Below, piece by piece: positions 40,288 to 50,310 of a DNA stretch of 64,000 bases (position 1 is the stretch's first letter; each line of letters begins with the position of its first letter). Below the pieces are notes generated by a model. The model was not told the DNA's origin. It worked only from the letters and a program-made list of their open reading frames with translations, and did not search any database. The stretch lies in the NCBI RefSeq assembly GCF_000701365.1, contig NZ_JNIK01000018.1, forward strand, positions 62,001-126,000, read 5' to 3'. Source of the DNA: Blastococcus sp. URHD0036. GTDB taxonomy: Bacteria; Actinomycetota; Actinomycetes; Mycobacteriales; Geodermatophilaceae. The position numbers were made by a program, and so were the translations under genes.

Positions 40288-40970
40288 GGCCGGCCGGCCG
40301 CGGGCGTCAGGGAGACGACCCGCCCGTCCCGGACGACGACCTCGCGGTCGGCGTAGGCCGCGACCCGCGCCTCGTGCGTGACCAGGACGACGGTGGTGCC
40401 CCGCTCGCGGGCGGTGCCGACGAGCATGTCCATGACGTGCTCACCGGTCAGCGAGTCCAGCGCACCGGTGGGCTCGTCGGCGAAGAGCACCTCCGGTTCG
40501 GCGACCATGCCGCGGGCGAGTGCCACCCGCTGCGCCTGACCGCCCGAGAGCTCGCCGGACCGGCGCTGCTCCAGACCGCCGAGGTCCAGCCGCTCGAACC
40601 AGCCCCGCGCGCGGACCAGCGCCTCGCGGCGGCGGACACCGGCCAGCAGCAGCGGCAGGGCGACGTTCTCCTCGGCTGTCAGCTCGGGCACCAGTTGGCC
40701 GAACTGGAAGACGAAGCCGAACCGGTCGCGCCGCAGGGCACTGCGCTCGGCCTCCGGCAGGTCGTCGGTCCGGCGCCCGGCGACCCGGATCTCCCCGCCG
40801 TCGGGCACGAGGATCCCCGCCAGGCAGTGCAGCAGCGTCGATTTGCCGGAGCCGCTGGGCCCCATCACCGCGAGGATCTCGCCGGCCTCCACCGCGACCG
40901 TCGCGTCCCGCAGGGCCGGGGTGCTGCCGAACGAGAAGCGGACGTCGAGCGCCTCCACCGCGGCGGTCAC
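40284..40970 (-). CDS. ABC transporter ATP-binding protein
   Basis: A 228-residue LolD/MacB-type ATPase: Walker A GPSGSGKST, Q-loop FQFGQLVPELT, signature LSGGQAQRVALARG, Walker B VLFADEPTGALD and the switch His in VTHEARV. GTG start chosen for the four-base overlap with padR. It energises the adjacent FtsX-like permease. Confidence 0.95.
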   Translation of the reverse strand: MTAAVEALDVRFSFGSTPALRDATVAVEAGEILAVMGPSGSGKSTLLHCLAGILVPDGGEIRVAGRRTDDLPEAERSALRRDRFGFVFQFGQLVPELTAEENVALPLLLAGVRRREALVRARGWFERLDLGGLEQRRSGELSGGQAQRVALARGMVAEPEVLFADEPTGALDSLTGEHVMDMLVGTARERGTTVVLVTHEARVAAYADREVVVRDGRVVSLTPAAGRP

Positions 40971-41491
40971 GACCGCACCTCGGTCCGCAGCGCGTCGAGC
41001 CGGGCCGTCGTCAGGTCGATCCAGCGGAGGTCCGCCTCGAGGTGGAAGAGCCCGTGGTCGGCGAGCAGCGCGTCGACCAGGCCGCCGCCGCGCTTGACCT
41101 CGGTGAGCTCGCGCATCCGCTGCAGGTGGGCGGCGCGCTGGGCGTCGAGGTAGGCCTCCGCGTCCCGGCCCAGCATCAGGGCGAGGGTCACCTTGGCGAA
41201 CAGCACCGTCTGCAGGTGCGGTTCGGCCTCCACCGGCTCGCGCAGCCAGGCCTCGAACTCGGTGGCCCCCTGGTCGGTGATCACGTACCGCTTGCGGTCG
41301 GGGCCGGCCCCGGCCTCGGTCTCCCCGACCACCACCTTCCCGTCGCGGGCCAGCCGGCCGAGGGTGGAGTAGAGCTGCCCGAACGGCAGCGGTCGGCCGC
41401 GGCCGAAGAGGGCGTCGTAGTCGCGCTTGAGGTCGTAGCCGTGCGAGGGCTCTCGCTCCAGCAGGCCGAGGAGGGTCAGCGGCACGCTCAT
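40967..41491 (-). CDS. PadR-family transcriptional regulator
   Basis: A 174-residue regulator with an N-terminal winged helix (LTLLGLLEREPSHGYDLKRDYDALFG, FGQLYSTLGRLARDGKV) and a C-terminal dimerisation helix bundle. PadR repressors next to ABC exporters usually sense the exported drug and derepress the pump. First gene of padR-ATPase-permease, all junctions overlapping. Upstream, CGGGGTATAC and CGGGGTTACA form a short direct repeat around a TATACA box that could be its operator. Confidence 0.92.
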   Translation of the reverse strand: MSVPLTLLGLLEREPSHGYDLKRDYDALFGRGRPLPFGQLYSTLGRLARDGKVVVGETEAGAGPDRKRYVITDQGATEFEAWLREPVEAEPHLQTVLFAKVTLALMLGRDAEAYLDAQRAAHLQRMRELTEVKRGGGLVDALLADHGLFHLEADLRWIDLTTARLDALRTEVRS

Positions 41492-41544
41492 GGCGGCACT
41501 GTAACCCCGGTGTATACCCCGAGGGAATAGTCAGGTGCACAGAA

Positions 41545-41566
41545 CCGGCCGGGTCGCCCCGGCCGG
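41545..41566 (-). terminator. Terminator after glmS
   Basis: CCGGCCGGG and CCCGGCCGG with a 4-base loop, 14 bases past the glmS stop. Confidence 0.75.
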
Positions 41567-41579
41567 GACTGTGCGGGAA

Positions 41580-43460
41580 CTACTCGACCGTGACCGACTT
41601 CGCGAGGTTGCGCGGCTGGTCGACGTCGTACCCGCGGGTGTCGGCGATCTCGCAGGCGAGCACCTGCAGCGGCACCGTGGTCACGACCGGCGCGAGCAGG
41701 GTGGGTGTGCGGGGCACCCGGATGATGTGGTCGGCGTACGGCACGACGTCGTCGTCACCCTCCTCCGCGATCACGATGGTGCGCGCGCCACGGGCGCGGA
41801 CCTCCTGGATGTTGGAGACGACCTTGCCGTGCACCGACTCCCGCGCCCGGGGCGACGGGACGACGACCACGACGGGCGTTCCCTGATCGATCAGCGCGAT
41901 CGGACCGTGCTTGAGCTCCCCGGCGGCGAAGCCCTCCGCGTGGATGTAGGCCAGCTCCTTGAGCTTCAGCGCCCCCTCCAGCGCCACCGGGTAGGCCACG
42001 TGCCGGCCCAGGAACAGGATCGTGTCCGCGCCGGCCAGGGAACGGCCCAGCTCCCGGACCGGCTCCATCTGCTCGAGGACCTCGGCCACCTTGCCGGGCA
42101 GCGACTGGAGATCGGCCACCATCGCCGCGACCTCGTCCTCGTACTTGATCCCGCGGACCTGGGCGAGGAAGAGGCCGACCAGGTAGCAGGCGACGATCTG
42201 GGTGAGGAAGCCCTTCGTGGAGGCGACGGCGACCTCGGGCCCGGCGTGGGTGTAGAGGACGGCGTCGGACTCGCGCGGGATCGTCGAGCCGTTGGCGTTG
42301 CAGATGGCGAGGACGCGGGCCTTCTGCTCCTTGGCGTGCCGCAGCGCCATGAGGGTGTCCATCGTCTCGCCGGACTGGCTGATCACGATGACCAGGGTGG
42401 ACCGGTCCAGCACCGGGTCGCGGTAGCGGAACTCCGACGCCACCTCGACCTCGACCGGGATCCGCGTCCAGTGCTCGATGGCGTACTTGGCGATGAGGCC
42501 GGCGTGGTACGCCGTCCCGCAGGCGACGACGAAGATCTTGTCGATGTCGCGCAACTCCTGGTCGGAGAGTCGCACCTCGTCGAGCACCAGCTCCCCGTGC
42601 TCGCCCAGGCGGCCGAGCAGCGTGTCCGCGATCGCCTGCGGCTGCTCGGCGATCTCCTTGAGCATGAACCAGTCGTAGCCGCCCTTCTCCGCGGCCGCGG
42701 CGTCCCAGTCGACCGTGTAGGCCTTGGGCTCGGCGGGCGCGCCGGAGAAGTCGGTGACCGTGAGCCCGCGGGTGCGGTCGATCTCCACGACCTGGTCCTG
42801 GCCCAGCTCGCGCGCCTCGCGGGTGTGCGCGATGAAGGCGGCGACGTCGGAACCGAGGAAGTACTCCGGGGTGCCGTCGGCGGTCTCCCCCACGCCCACC
42901 ACCAGCGGGCTGTTGCGGCGCGCGGCGACCACCGTGTCGGGCTCGTCCGCGTGGGTGGCGACCAGGGTGAACGCACCCTCGAGCGCGCGGCAGACGACCC
43001 GCATGGCCTCGGCGAACCGGTCGGGCCCGGCCGGCAGGTCGTCGTAGGCGGCGGCCAGCAGGTGCGCGGCCACCTCGGTGTCGGTGTCGGAGGAGAACTC
43101 CACGCCGCGCGCCTCGCACTGGGCGCGCAGGCCGGCGAAGTTCTCGATGATCCCGTTGTGGATCACGGCGACCCGGCCGTCGGCGGACAGGTGCGGGTGC
43201 GCGTTCCGGTCGGTCGGCCCACCGTGGGTGGCCCACCGGGTGTGCCCGATGCCGATCGTGGAGGGCGGCAGCGGCTCGTCGGCCAGCACCTTCTCCAGGT
43301 TGGCCAGCTTCCCGGCCTTCTTGGCCGAGGCCAGCTCACCGCTGTCGACCCGGACGGCCACGCCCGCCGAGTCGTACCCCCGGTACTCCAGCCGGCGGAG
43401 GCCCTCCAGAACGACGCCCAGCGCCTCCTGCGGACCGACGTATCCCACGATGCCGCACAT
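41580..43460 (-). CDS. glmS: Glucosamine-6-phosphate synthase
   Basis: A 626-residue enzyme making glucosamine-6-phosphate from fructose-6-phosphate and glutamine, the first step to UDP-GlcNAc. The N-terminal nucleophile is Cys2 (MCGIVGYVG), followed by two SIS sugar-isomerase domains (SQSGETMDT, STKGFLTQ) and the C-terminal PRNLAKSVTVE. TACCCT lies seven bases before the ATG, so the mRNA may be leaderless. It is divergent from the ligase/amidotransferase pair. glmM is also in this window. Confidence 0.97.
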   Translation of the reverse strand: MCGIVGYVGPQEALGVVLEGLRRLEYRGYDSAGVAVRVDSGELASAKKAGKLANLEKVLADEPLPPSTIGIGHTRWATHGGPTDRNAHPHLSADGRVAVIHNGIIENFAGLRAQCEARGVEFSSDTDTEVAAHLLAAAYDDLPAGPDRFAEAMRVVCRALEGAFTLVATHADEPDTVVAARRNSPLVVGVGETADGTPEYFLGSDVAAFIAHTREARELGQDQVVEIDRTRGLTVTDFSGAPAEPKAYTVDWDAAAAEKGGYDWFMLKEIAEQPQAIADTLLGRLGEHGELVLDEVRLSDQELRDIDKIFVVACGTAYHAGLIAKYAIEHWTRIPVEVEVASEFRYRDPVLDRSTLVIVISQSGETMDTLMALRHAKEQKARVLAICNANGSTIPRESDAVLYTHAGPEVAVASTKGFLTQIVACYLVGLFLAQVRGIKYEDEVAAMVADLQSLPGKVAEVLEQMEPVRELGRSLAGADTILFLGRHVAYPVALEGALKLKELAYIHAEGFAAGELKHGPIALIDQGTPVVVVVPSPRARESVHGKVVSNIQEVRARGARTIVIAEEGDDDVVPYADHIIRVPRTPTLLAPVVTTVPLQVLACEIADTRGYDVDQPRNLAKSVTVE

Positions 43461-43605
43461 TCACCCGAGGGTACCGGCGAGAGGACGCCGGACCGCCTCT
43501 TCCCACTCAGGCGAGGGGGGTCCCCGCTCACCTCCGGGACGGTCGCCGACCGCGCCGTCACACGCCCGCAACGATCACGACGCGCCGCTGACGCCACCGG
43601 GCGCC

Positions 43606-43611
43606 TACGGT
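43606..43611 (+). promoter_or_regulatory. -10 box giving a leaderless start
   Basis: TACGGT ends six bases before the ATG of the GCS2/ATP-grasp gene and no Shine-Dalgarno sequence is present, so transcription probably starts at or next to the A of the ATG. Confidence 0.6.
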
Positions 43612-43617
43612 CGGCAG

Positions 43618-46158
43618 ATGGCAGCGGAGCTGACGCTCGGCGCAGAGGAAGAACTCCACCTCATCGACCTCGAGCGCTGGGAGCTGTCGGCGCGAGCGCC
43701 GCAGCTGCTCAGCAGGCTGCCCTCGGCGTCCTACTCGGCGGAGATCCAGCGCACCACGGTCGAGACCAACAGCGCCGTGGTCCGGTCGCTGTCGGACCTG
43801 CGCGAGGAGCTGCTGCGGCTGCGCAAGGAGCTGGTCGCCGTCGCCGGCCGGGAGGGGCTGGGCCTGGCCGCGGTCGGGACGGCGCCCCGGTCGACGTTCG
43901 CCGACTTCGAGCTGACCAGCACGGGTCGGTACGGGCGCATGCAGGAGCAGTACCGGCTCCTGGTCGACGAGCAGTTGATCTGCGGCACCCAGGTGCACGT
44001 CGGGGTGTCCGACCGCGACCTCGCCGTGGACATCGCGCAGCGGGTCGCCCGGGAGCTGCCGACGCTCCTGGCCCTGTCGGCCAGCTCGCCGTACTGGAAC
44101 GGCAACGACACCGGGTACAGCAGCATCCGCACGATCATCTGGCAGCGCTGGCCCACCGCCGGGAGCACCGGCCCGCTCGCCGACGCGGCCGAGTACGACC
44201 AGCTGATCGCCGACCTCATCGAGTCCGGGGTCATCGCCGACGCCAAGATGGCCTACTTCGACGTCCGCCCCTCCTCGCACGCCCCCACGCTGGAGCTGCG
44301 CGTCTGCGACGCCTGCCCGCTGGTCGACGACGCCGTGCTCATCGCCGGGCTCTTCCGGGCGATGGTCCGGGCCGCCGAACTCGACGTCGAGGCCGGCCGG
44401 CCGTTCCGGCCGGCGCCGGCGCCGCTGCACCGGGCGGCCATGTGGCAGGCGGCCCGCGGCGGGCTGACCCGCGAGCTCCCCGACAGCACCCCGCACCCGC
44501 ACCCGCGGGCCGCCGCGGACGTCGTGCGCGACCTGGTCCGCCGGCTCCGCCCCCAGCTGGAGGAGCTCGGCGACTGGGAGACCGTGACCGAGCTCGCCGA
44601 GAACACCCTCGCCCGGGGCAACTCCGCCGACCGCCAGCGGGCCGCCTTCGCCGAGTCCGGGGACCTGACCGACGTCATGCGGCTGGTCGTGGAGGAGACC
44701 CACGGCTCAGCCGCCGGGCAGGCACCGTTCGGCCCGGCCCAGCGCCGTTACCGGTCCCGGGCCGGTGACGAGGCGATCGGTGCCGGCGCCCAGCCGAGGC
44801 CGGCCTACCGCGACCTGCTCGCCGTCGTGTCGGGCCTCCCCCAGGAGGAGCTCGCCCACCGCACCGACGTCCGGGACACCTGGCTGGCCGAGCAGGACGT
44901 CACGTTCCGCGTGAAGGGCGAGGAGCGCCCCTTCCTCGTCGACCTCGTGCCCCGGCTCGTGACCCGCCACGAGTGGCAGGAGCTGGCCGCCGGCCTCGTG
45001 CAGCGCGCCCGGGCCCTCGAGCTGTTCCTGCGCGACGTGTACGGGGAGCAGCGGGTGGTCGCCGACGGCGTCGTCCCGCGGGAGGCCGTCATCGGGTCCC
45101 CCGGCTGGCGCGACGAGGCCCGGCGCCTGCCGGCCTCGGCGGTGCGGGCAGCCGTCATGGGCTTCGACGTCGTCCGCACCGAGTACGGCGGCTGGCGGGT
45201 GCTGGAGGACAACCTCCGCGATCCCAGTGGCGCCGCCTACGCGGTCGCCGCCCGCGGCCTGCTGGACGCGGTCATGCCCGACCTCCCCCGCCCGGAGGGG
45301 CTGGCACACCCCGCCGCCGTCTTCGAGCGGTTGCGCGCCACGCTGCTGCGCCACGCCGACCCCGGCTCGTCCGGCGCCCTGCTCAGCTCGGGCCCGGACA
45401 GCTCGGCGTGGTTCGAGCACCGCCGCCTGGCCGAGGGCGCCGGCTTGCTGCTCGTGACCGCCGACGACCTCGACGTCGTCGCCGGCCGGGTGGTGCACCG
45501 GACCCACGGGCGGCCGATCGGCTCGCTCTACCTGCGCCTGGACGGCGAGCTCGCCGATCTCGCCGACGCCGCCGGACGAGCCGTGGGCACCGAGGTCCTC
45601 GAGGTCGCCGCGGCCGGCCGTGTCGTGCTGGCCAACGCACCGGGGAACGGCATCGCCGACGACAAGGCGATGTACTGCCGGGTGCCCGAGCTCATCGGCT
45701 ACTACCTCGACGAGCGCCCCCTGCTGGAGTCCGTGCCGACCTACCGGCCGGGCGAGGACTCCGAGCTGCGCGGCGTGCTCGAGCGCGTGGGCGAGCTCGT
45801 GACCAAGCCGGTCGACGGCTTCGGCGGCGAGGGAGTGCTCATCGGACCGGCCGCCACCGCCGGCGAGGTGGCCCGCCGGCGGGCCGAGATCGCCGCGCAG
45901 CCGGCCGGCTGGGTCGCCCAGGAGGTCGTGGCGCTCTCCTCGGCCCCGACGCTGGACTCCGGGGAGCTGCACCCGCGGCACGTCGACCTGCGGGCCTTCG
46001 TGCACGTCACCGGCACCGGCGCCGGCGACTACCGCGTGCCGGCGCTCGCGCTCACCCGCGTCGCGACCGAGGGCAGCATGGTCGTCAACAGCTCACGGGG
46101 CGGCGGGGCCAAGGACACCTGGATCGTCGCCGGTCCCGACGGGAAGGTGGATCGCTGA
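43618..46158 (+). CDS. GCS2 ligase / circularly permuted ATP-grasp fusion
   Basis: An 846-residue two-domain ligase. Residues 1 to about 370 are a GCS2 (YbdK-type) carboxylate-amine ligase: GAEEELHLID, CGTQVHVGV, TLELRVCD. Residues from about 400 on are a circularly permuted type 2 ATP-grasp enzyme: FLRDVYGEQ, VLEDNLRDPSG, GLLLVT, VTKPVDGFGGEGV, NSSRGGGAKDTW. Both halves look complete and both form amide or peptide bonds using ATP. The stop shares one base with the start of the AsnO-like amidotransferase, so the two act together, probably on a glutamyl compound. The product is unknown. Confidence 0.88.
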   Translation: MAAELTLGAEEELHLIDLERWELSARAPQLLSRLPSASYSAEIQRTTVETNSAVVRSLSDLREELLRLRKELVAVAGREGLGLAAVGTAPRSTFADFELTSTGRYGRMQEQYRLLVDEQLICGTQVHVGVSDRDLAVDIAQRVARELPTLLALSASSPYWNGNDTGYSSIRTIIWQRWPTAGSTGPLADAAEYDQLIADLIESGVIADAKMAYFDVRPSSHAPTLELRVCDACPLVDDAVLIAGLFRAMVRAAELDVEAGRPFRPAPAPLHRAAMWQAARGGLTRELPDSTPHPHPRAAADVVRDLVRRLRPQLEELGDWETVTELAENTLARGNSADRQRAAFAESGDLTDVMRLVVEETHGSAAGQAPFGPAQRRYRSRAGDEAIGAGAQPRPAYRDLLAVVSGLPQEELAHRTDVRDTWLAEQDVTFRVKGEERPFLVDLVPRLVTRHEWQELAAGLVQRARALELFLRDVYGEQRVVADGVVPREAVIGSPGWRDEARRLPASAVRAAVMGFDVVRTEYGGWRVLEDNLRDPSGAAYAVAARGLLDAVMPDLPRPEGLAHPAAVFERLRATLLRHADPGSSGALLSSGPDSSAWFEHRRLAEGAGLLLVTADDLDVVAGRVVHRTHGRPIGSLYLRLDGELADLADAAGRAVGTEVLEVAAAGRVVLANAPGNGIADDKAMYCRVPELIGYYLDERPLLESVPTYRPGEDSELRGVLERVGELVTKPVDGFGGEGVLIGPAATAGEVARRRAEIAAQPAGWVAQEVVALSSAPTLDSGELHPRHVDLRAFVHVTGTGAGDYRVPALALTRVATEGSMVVNSSRGGGAKDTWIVAGPDGKVDR

Positions 46159-47945
46159 TGTGCGGACTCGCGGGAGAACTGCGCCTGGACGGGCAGCGGG
46201 CGGACGTTCCCGCCGTCGACCGGATGACGGCCTGCCAGGCCCACCGCGGGCCCGACGGGGACGGGCTGTGGGCCCGCGGACCCGTCGCGTTCGGGCACCG
46301 GCGGCTGTCGATCATCGACCTGTCGGAGCGCGGCGCCCAGCCGATGGTGGACCCGCACCTCGGACTCACCGTCGTCTTCAACGGCATCGTCTACAACCAC
46401 CGGCAGCTGCGCGCGGAGCTGGAGCGGTCCGGGCACCGCTTCTTCTCCACGTCGGACACCGAGGTCGTGCTGCGCGCCTACGCGGAGTGGGGCACCCGGT
46501 GCGTCGACCGGTTCCTCGGCATGTTCGCCTTCGCGATCGTGGAGCACGCCTCCGGCCGGCTGGTGCTCGCCCGCGACCGGCTGGGGATCAAGCCGCTGTA
46601 CGTCGACGCCCGCCCCGATCGCATCCGGTTCGCCTCGACCCTGCAGGCGCTGCTGGCCGGCGGCGGGGCCGACACCTCGATCGACCGCACGGCCCTGGCG
46701 CACTACATGACCTTCCACTCCGTCGTCCCCGCGCCACGGACGATCCTCACCGGCATCCGGAAGCTCCCGCCGGCGACCGTGCGCGTCGTCGAGCCCGACG
46801 GCACCGTCCGCGACACCGTCTACTGGCGGCCGGAGTTCACCCGGGACGACGACCGGCGGAACTGGACGGCCCGTGACTGGGAGGAGGGCCTGCTCGAGAA
46901 GCTGCGGATCGCCGTCGACCGGCGGATGGTCTCCGACGTCCCCGTCGGCGTGCTGCTCTCCGGCGGCATCGACTCCAGCCTGGTCGTCGCGCTGCTTGCC
47001 GAGAAGGGCCAGACCGGCCTGGCGACGTTCAGCATCGGCTTCGACTCCGCCGGCGGCGAGTCCGGCGACGAGTTCGAGTACTCGACCCTCGTGGCCGAGC
47101 GGTTCGGCACCGACCACCACCGCATCCGCATCGACAGCGCGCGGTTGCTGCCCGGCATCGGCGCGGCCGTGGCCGCGATGAGCGAGCCGATGGTCAGCCA
47201 CGACTGCGTCGCCTTCCACCTGCTCGGCGAGGACGTCTCCAAGAGCGTCAAGGTGGTGCAGTCCGGGCAGGGCGCCGACGAGGTGCTCGGCGGGTACGAC
47301 TGGTACCCGCCGCTGGCCGGGGTCGCCCGCTCCGACGCCGTGGAGGCCTACTCGAGGGTGTTCTTCGACCGGCGCTGGCCGGCGATGGCCGACGTCCTCG
47401 AGCCGGAGTGGCTCCTCGAGGAGGACGCACCGACGGCGTTCATCCGGGAGCAGTTCGCCGCGCCCGGCGCCGAGACCGCGGTGGACGCCGCGCTGCGCAA
47501 CGACACCACGGTCATGCTCGTCGACGACCCGGTGAAGCGGGTGGACAACATGACGATGGCGTGGGGGCTGGAGGCCCGGGTCCCGTTCCTCGACCACGAG
47601 CTGGTCGAGTTCGCCGGACGCATCCCGCCGGAGCTCAAGCTGGCCGACGGCGGCAAGGGCGTGCTCAAGCGGGCCGCCCGCGGGGTGGTCCCCGACGAGG
47701 TGATCGACCGGACCAAGGGCTACTTCCCGGTGCCGGCGATCCGCCAGCTCGACGGCCCCTACCTCGAGCGGGTGCGCGACGCGCTCACCGACCCGGCGGC
47801 CAAGCGCCGCGGCCTGTTCCGGCCCGACGCGGTGGAGCGGATGCTCCGCGACCCGAACGGCGCCCGGACGACGCTGGGCTCCAACGCGCTGTGGCAGCTG
47901 GCCCTGCTGGAGATGTGGCTGCAGGAGGTCGTGGACCCGCGCTGA
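46158..47945 (+). CDS. AsnO-like (NAGGN-type) glutamine amidotransferase
   Basis: A 595-residue asparagine-synthetase-family enzyme. The N-terminal glutaminase begins with Cys2 (MCGLAGELRLDG); the synthetase half has the pyrophosphatase loop LLSGGIDSS. The segments MSEPMVSHDCVAFHLL, VDDPVKRVDNMTMAWGLEAR and RTKGYFPVPAIRQLDGPYLE are characteristic of the N-acetylglutaminylglutamine amidotransferase group rather than ordinary AsnB. That enzyme amidates the C-terminus of a dipeptide osmolyte. Here the usual acetyltransferase/ATP-grasp and peptidase partners are absent and the GCS2/ATP-grasp fusion stands in front. Confidence 0.88.
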   Translation: MCGLAGELRLDGQRADVPAVDRMTACQAHRGPDGDGLWARGPVAFGHRRLSIIDLSERGAQPMVDPHLGLTVVFNGIVYNHRQLRAELERSGHRFFSTSDTEVVLRAYAEWGTRCVDRFLGMFAFAIVEHASGRLVLARDRLGIKPLYVDARPDRIRFASTLQALLAGGGADTSIDRTALAHYMTFHSVVPAPRTILTGIRKLPPATVRVVEPDGTVRDTVYWRPEFTRDDDRRNWTARDWEEGLLEKLRIAVDRRMVSDVPVGVLLSGGIDSSLVVALLAEKGQTGLATFSIGFDSAGGESGDEFEYSTLVAERFGTDHHRIRIDSARLLPGIGAAVAAMSEPMVSHDCVAFHLLGEDVSKSVKVVQSGQGADEVLGGYDWYPPLAGVARSDAVEAYSRVFFDRRWPAMADVLEPEWLLEEDAPTAFIREQFAAPGAETAVDAALRNDTTVMLVDDPVKRVDNMTMAWGLEARVPFLDHELVEFAGRIPPELKLADGGKGVLKRAARGVVPDEVIDRTKGYFPVPAIRQLDGPYLERVRDALTDPAAKRRGLFRPDAVERMLRDPNGARTTLGSNALWQLALLEMWLQEVVDPR

Positions 47946-47947
47946 GC

Positions 47948-49297
47948 TCAGCCGACCTCGGCGACGACCTTCGCGAGCCGGTGGGCGACGTCGTCGGCCT
48001 GGTCCTGGGTGGGCGCCTCGACCATGACCCGGACGAGCTGCTCGGTGCCCGAGGGCCGCAGCAGCACCCGCCCGGCGTCCCCGAGCTCGGACTCGGCGGC
48101 GTTCACCGCGTCGGCCACGGAGGTGCTCTCCACGACGGCGATGCGGTCGCGCACCGGCACGTTGACCAGCACCTGCGGCAGCTTCTCCACCTGTGCGGTG
48201 AGCTCCCCGAGCGACGCCCCGGTCGCCTTCATGCGGTCCATCAGCGCCAGGCCGGTGAGCAGGCCGTCGCCGGTCGTGGCGTGGTCGAGGAAGACGAGGT
48301 GGCCGCTCTGCTCGCCGCCGAGGCTCAGGCCCGTGCGGCGCAGCGCCTCGAGCACGTACCGGTCCCCGACCGCGGTCGTCTGCACCGCGATGCCGGCCCG
48401 GCGCATCGTGTGGTGGAAGCCGAGGTTGCTCATCACGGTGGCGACGACGGTGTCCTCGCGCAGCTCGCCGCGCTCCTTCAGGGCGAGCGCGCAGACGGCG
48501 AGGATCGCGTCGCCGTCCACCTGGTCCCCGGTGGCCGAGACGGCCAGGCAGCGGTCGGCGTCGCCGTCGTGGGCGATGCCGAGATCGGCGCCGGTGGCGC
48601 GCACCGCCTCGATCAGCGGGTCGAGGTGGGTGGACCCGATGCCGTCGTTGATGTTCCAGCCGTCGGGCTCGCCGCCGATCACGTGCACCGTGGCACCCGC
48701 GCGGCGGTAGACCTCCGGCGCCGCGGTCGCGGCCGCACCGTGGGCGCAGTCGACGACGACGGTCACGCCGGTCAGCGGCTGGGTCACGGTGCCGAGGAGG
48801 TGCTCGACGTACCGCGCGGCGCCGTCCGGGAGGTCACGGACGCGGCCGATCTGGGCGCCGGTAGGGCGGTGGCCGTCGGTCCGCCGCCGGGCGGTGGTGA
48901 CGGTGTGCTCGATCGCCGCCTCGACGGCGTCCGGGAGCTTGTGCCCGCCACGGCTGAACAGCTTGATGCCGTTGTCGGGCATCGGGTTGTGGCTCGCGGA
49001 GATCATGACGCCGAGGTCGGCGCCGGTCCCGGCGGTCAGGAAGGCGACGGCCGGCGTGGGCAGCACACCCACGCGCAGCACCTCGGCGCCCGCGCTCGAC
49101 AGCCCCGCGACGACCGCGGCCTCGAGCATCTCCCCGCTGGCACGGGGGTCGCGCCCGACGACCGCGACGGGACGCGTGGTCCCGTCGCGGTCGGCGAGCA
49201 CTCCCGCGGCGGCACGTGCCACCGCCAGGGCCAGCTCCGGGGTGAGGTCGTCGTTCGCCCGACCCCGGACGCCGTCGGTCCCGAACAGGCGACCCAC
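47948..49297 (-). CDS. glmM: Phosphoglucosamine mutase
   Basis: A 449-residue enzyme converting glucosamine-6-P to glucosamine-1-P for UDP-GlcNAc. The N-terminus [14 protein letters not shown], the phosphoserine loop [14 protein letters not shown], the Mg loop DGDADR and the C-terminal [12 protein letters not shown] are all present. GTG start eight bases after rpsI, in the common rplM-rpsI-glmM order. It is convergent with the amidotransferase gene, two bases apart. Confidence 0.97.
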   Translation of the reverse strand: MGRLFGTDGVRGRANDDLTPELALAVARAAAGVLADRDGTTRPVAVVGRDPRASGEMLEAAVVAGLSSAGAEVLRVGVLPTPAVAFLTAGTGADLGVMISASHNPMPDNGIKLFSRGGHKLPDAVEAAIEHTVTTARRRTDGHRPTGAQIGRVRDLPDGAARYVEHLLGTVTQPLTGVTVVVDCAHGAAATAAPEVYRRAGATVHVIGGEPDGWNINDGIGSTHLDPLIEAVRATGADLGIAHDGDADRCLAVSATGDQVDGDAILAVCALALKERGELREDTVVATVMSNLGFHHTMRRAGIAVQTTAVGDRYVLEALRRTGLSLGGEQSGHLVFLDHATTGDGLLTGLALMDRMKATGASLGELTAQVEKLPQVLVNVPVRDRIAVVESTSVADAVNAAESELGDAGRVLLRPSGTEQLVRVMVEAPTQDQADDVAHRLAKVVAEVG

Positions 49298-49305
49298 GGC
49301 GCGCG

Positions 49306-49725
49306 TCAGCGCTTGCTGTACTGAGGCGCCTTGCGGGCCTTCTTCAGGCCGTACTTCTTGCGCTCCGTGACACGGGGGTCGCGGGTGAGGAAGCCGGCCT
49401 TCTTCAGGGCCGGACGGTCCTCGGGCTCGACCTCGATGAGCGCCCGGGCGATGGCCAGACGCAGCGCGCCGGCCTGGCCGGAGGTGCCGCCACCGTGCAG
49501 CAGGCCGACGACGTCGTACTGCTCGCCCTTCTCCAGGATGGTGAAGGGCTCACGGATGAGCTGCTGGTGCACCTTGTTCGGGAAGTAGTCCTCGATGGTG
49601 CGGCCGTTGAGCTTGAACTGGCCGGTGCCGGGCAGCAGCCGCACGCGGACCACGGCCTCCTTGCGCCGGCCGACGGTCTGGATCGGACGCCCGTCGGCGT
49701 CGGTCACGGTCAGCGAGCTGGTCAC
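49306..49725 (-). CDS. rpsI: 30S ribosomal protein S9
   Basis: A 139-residue protein with [15 protein letters not shown] and the conserved C-terminal [20 protein letters not shown] ending in QYSKR, which contacts P-site tRNA. Overlaps the rplM stop by four bases. Confidence 0.98.
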   Translation of the reverse strand: MTSSLTVTDADGRPIQTVGRRKEAVVRVRLLPGTGQFKLNGRTIEDYFPNKVHQQLIREPFTILEKGEQYDVVGLLHGGGTSGQAGALRLAIARALIEVEPEDRPALKKAGFLTRDPRVTERKKYGLKKARKAPQYSKR

Positions 49726-50165
49726 TGGGCCACCTGCTTGATCTCGAAGGTCTGGGGCTGCTGGGCGGTGTGCGGGTGCTCGGGCCCGGCGTACACCTTC
49801 AGCTTCTTGAGCATCTGACGACCCAGGCTGTTGTGCGGGAGCATCCCCTTGACCGCGCGCTCGATGACGCGGTCGGGGTGCGTGCGCAGCTGGTCGCCGA
49901 CGTTGATCGTCTTGAGGCCGCCCGGGTAGCCGGAGTGGCGGTAGGCGACCTTCTCGTCCCGCTTGGAGCCGGTGAGGGCCACCTTGCCGGCGTTCACGAC
50001 GACGACGAAGTCACCGACGTCGAGGTGCGGGGCGAACTGCGGCTTGTGCTTGCCACGGAGCAGGATCGCAGTCTGGGTGGCGAGTCGACCGAGCACCACA
50101 TCGGTGGCGTCGATGACGTGCCAGGTCCGGGCGATCTCGCCGGGCTTGGGGGTGTACGTGCGCAC
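49722..50165 (-). CDS. rplM: 50S ribosomal protein L13
   Basis: A 147-residue protein starting [20 protein letters not shown] at a [19 protein letters not shown] and [23 protein letters not shown] are diagnostic. The open frame extends 22 codons upstream but that part is not family-like. The upstream leader has three copies of ACCAGCCG-type sequence (plus-strand reading) between a TATCGT box (about 50280-50285) and the start, a possible site for autoregulation. Confidence 0.96.
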   Translation of the reverse strand: MRTYTPKPGEIARTWHVIDATDVVLGRLATQTAILLRGKHKPQFAPHLDVGDFVVVVNAGKVALTGSKRDEKVAYRHSGYPGGLKTINVGDQLRTHPDRVIERAVKGMLPHNSLGRQMLKKLKVYAGPEHPHTAQQPQTFEIKQVAQ

Positions 50166-50310
50166 GGCGCTCGTGTCCTCCGTCGTCGTCGGGGTGGCTG
50201 GTGGGATCGCCTCACCGAGCACGGGAGACATGGGAGGCGCGCGCGCACCAGCCGGCGGCCGCGCACCAGCCGACGACGATACCAGCCGGCGGCGCGCCCC
50301 CTGGCAGGGC

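Noticed and set aside
41535..44768. A 1077-codon plus-strand open frame over glmS
   Set aside because: Antisense shadow of glmS; stops are rare in this GC-rich sequence, so long empty frames are expected.
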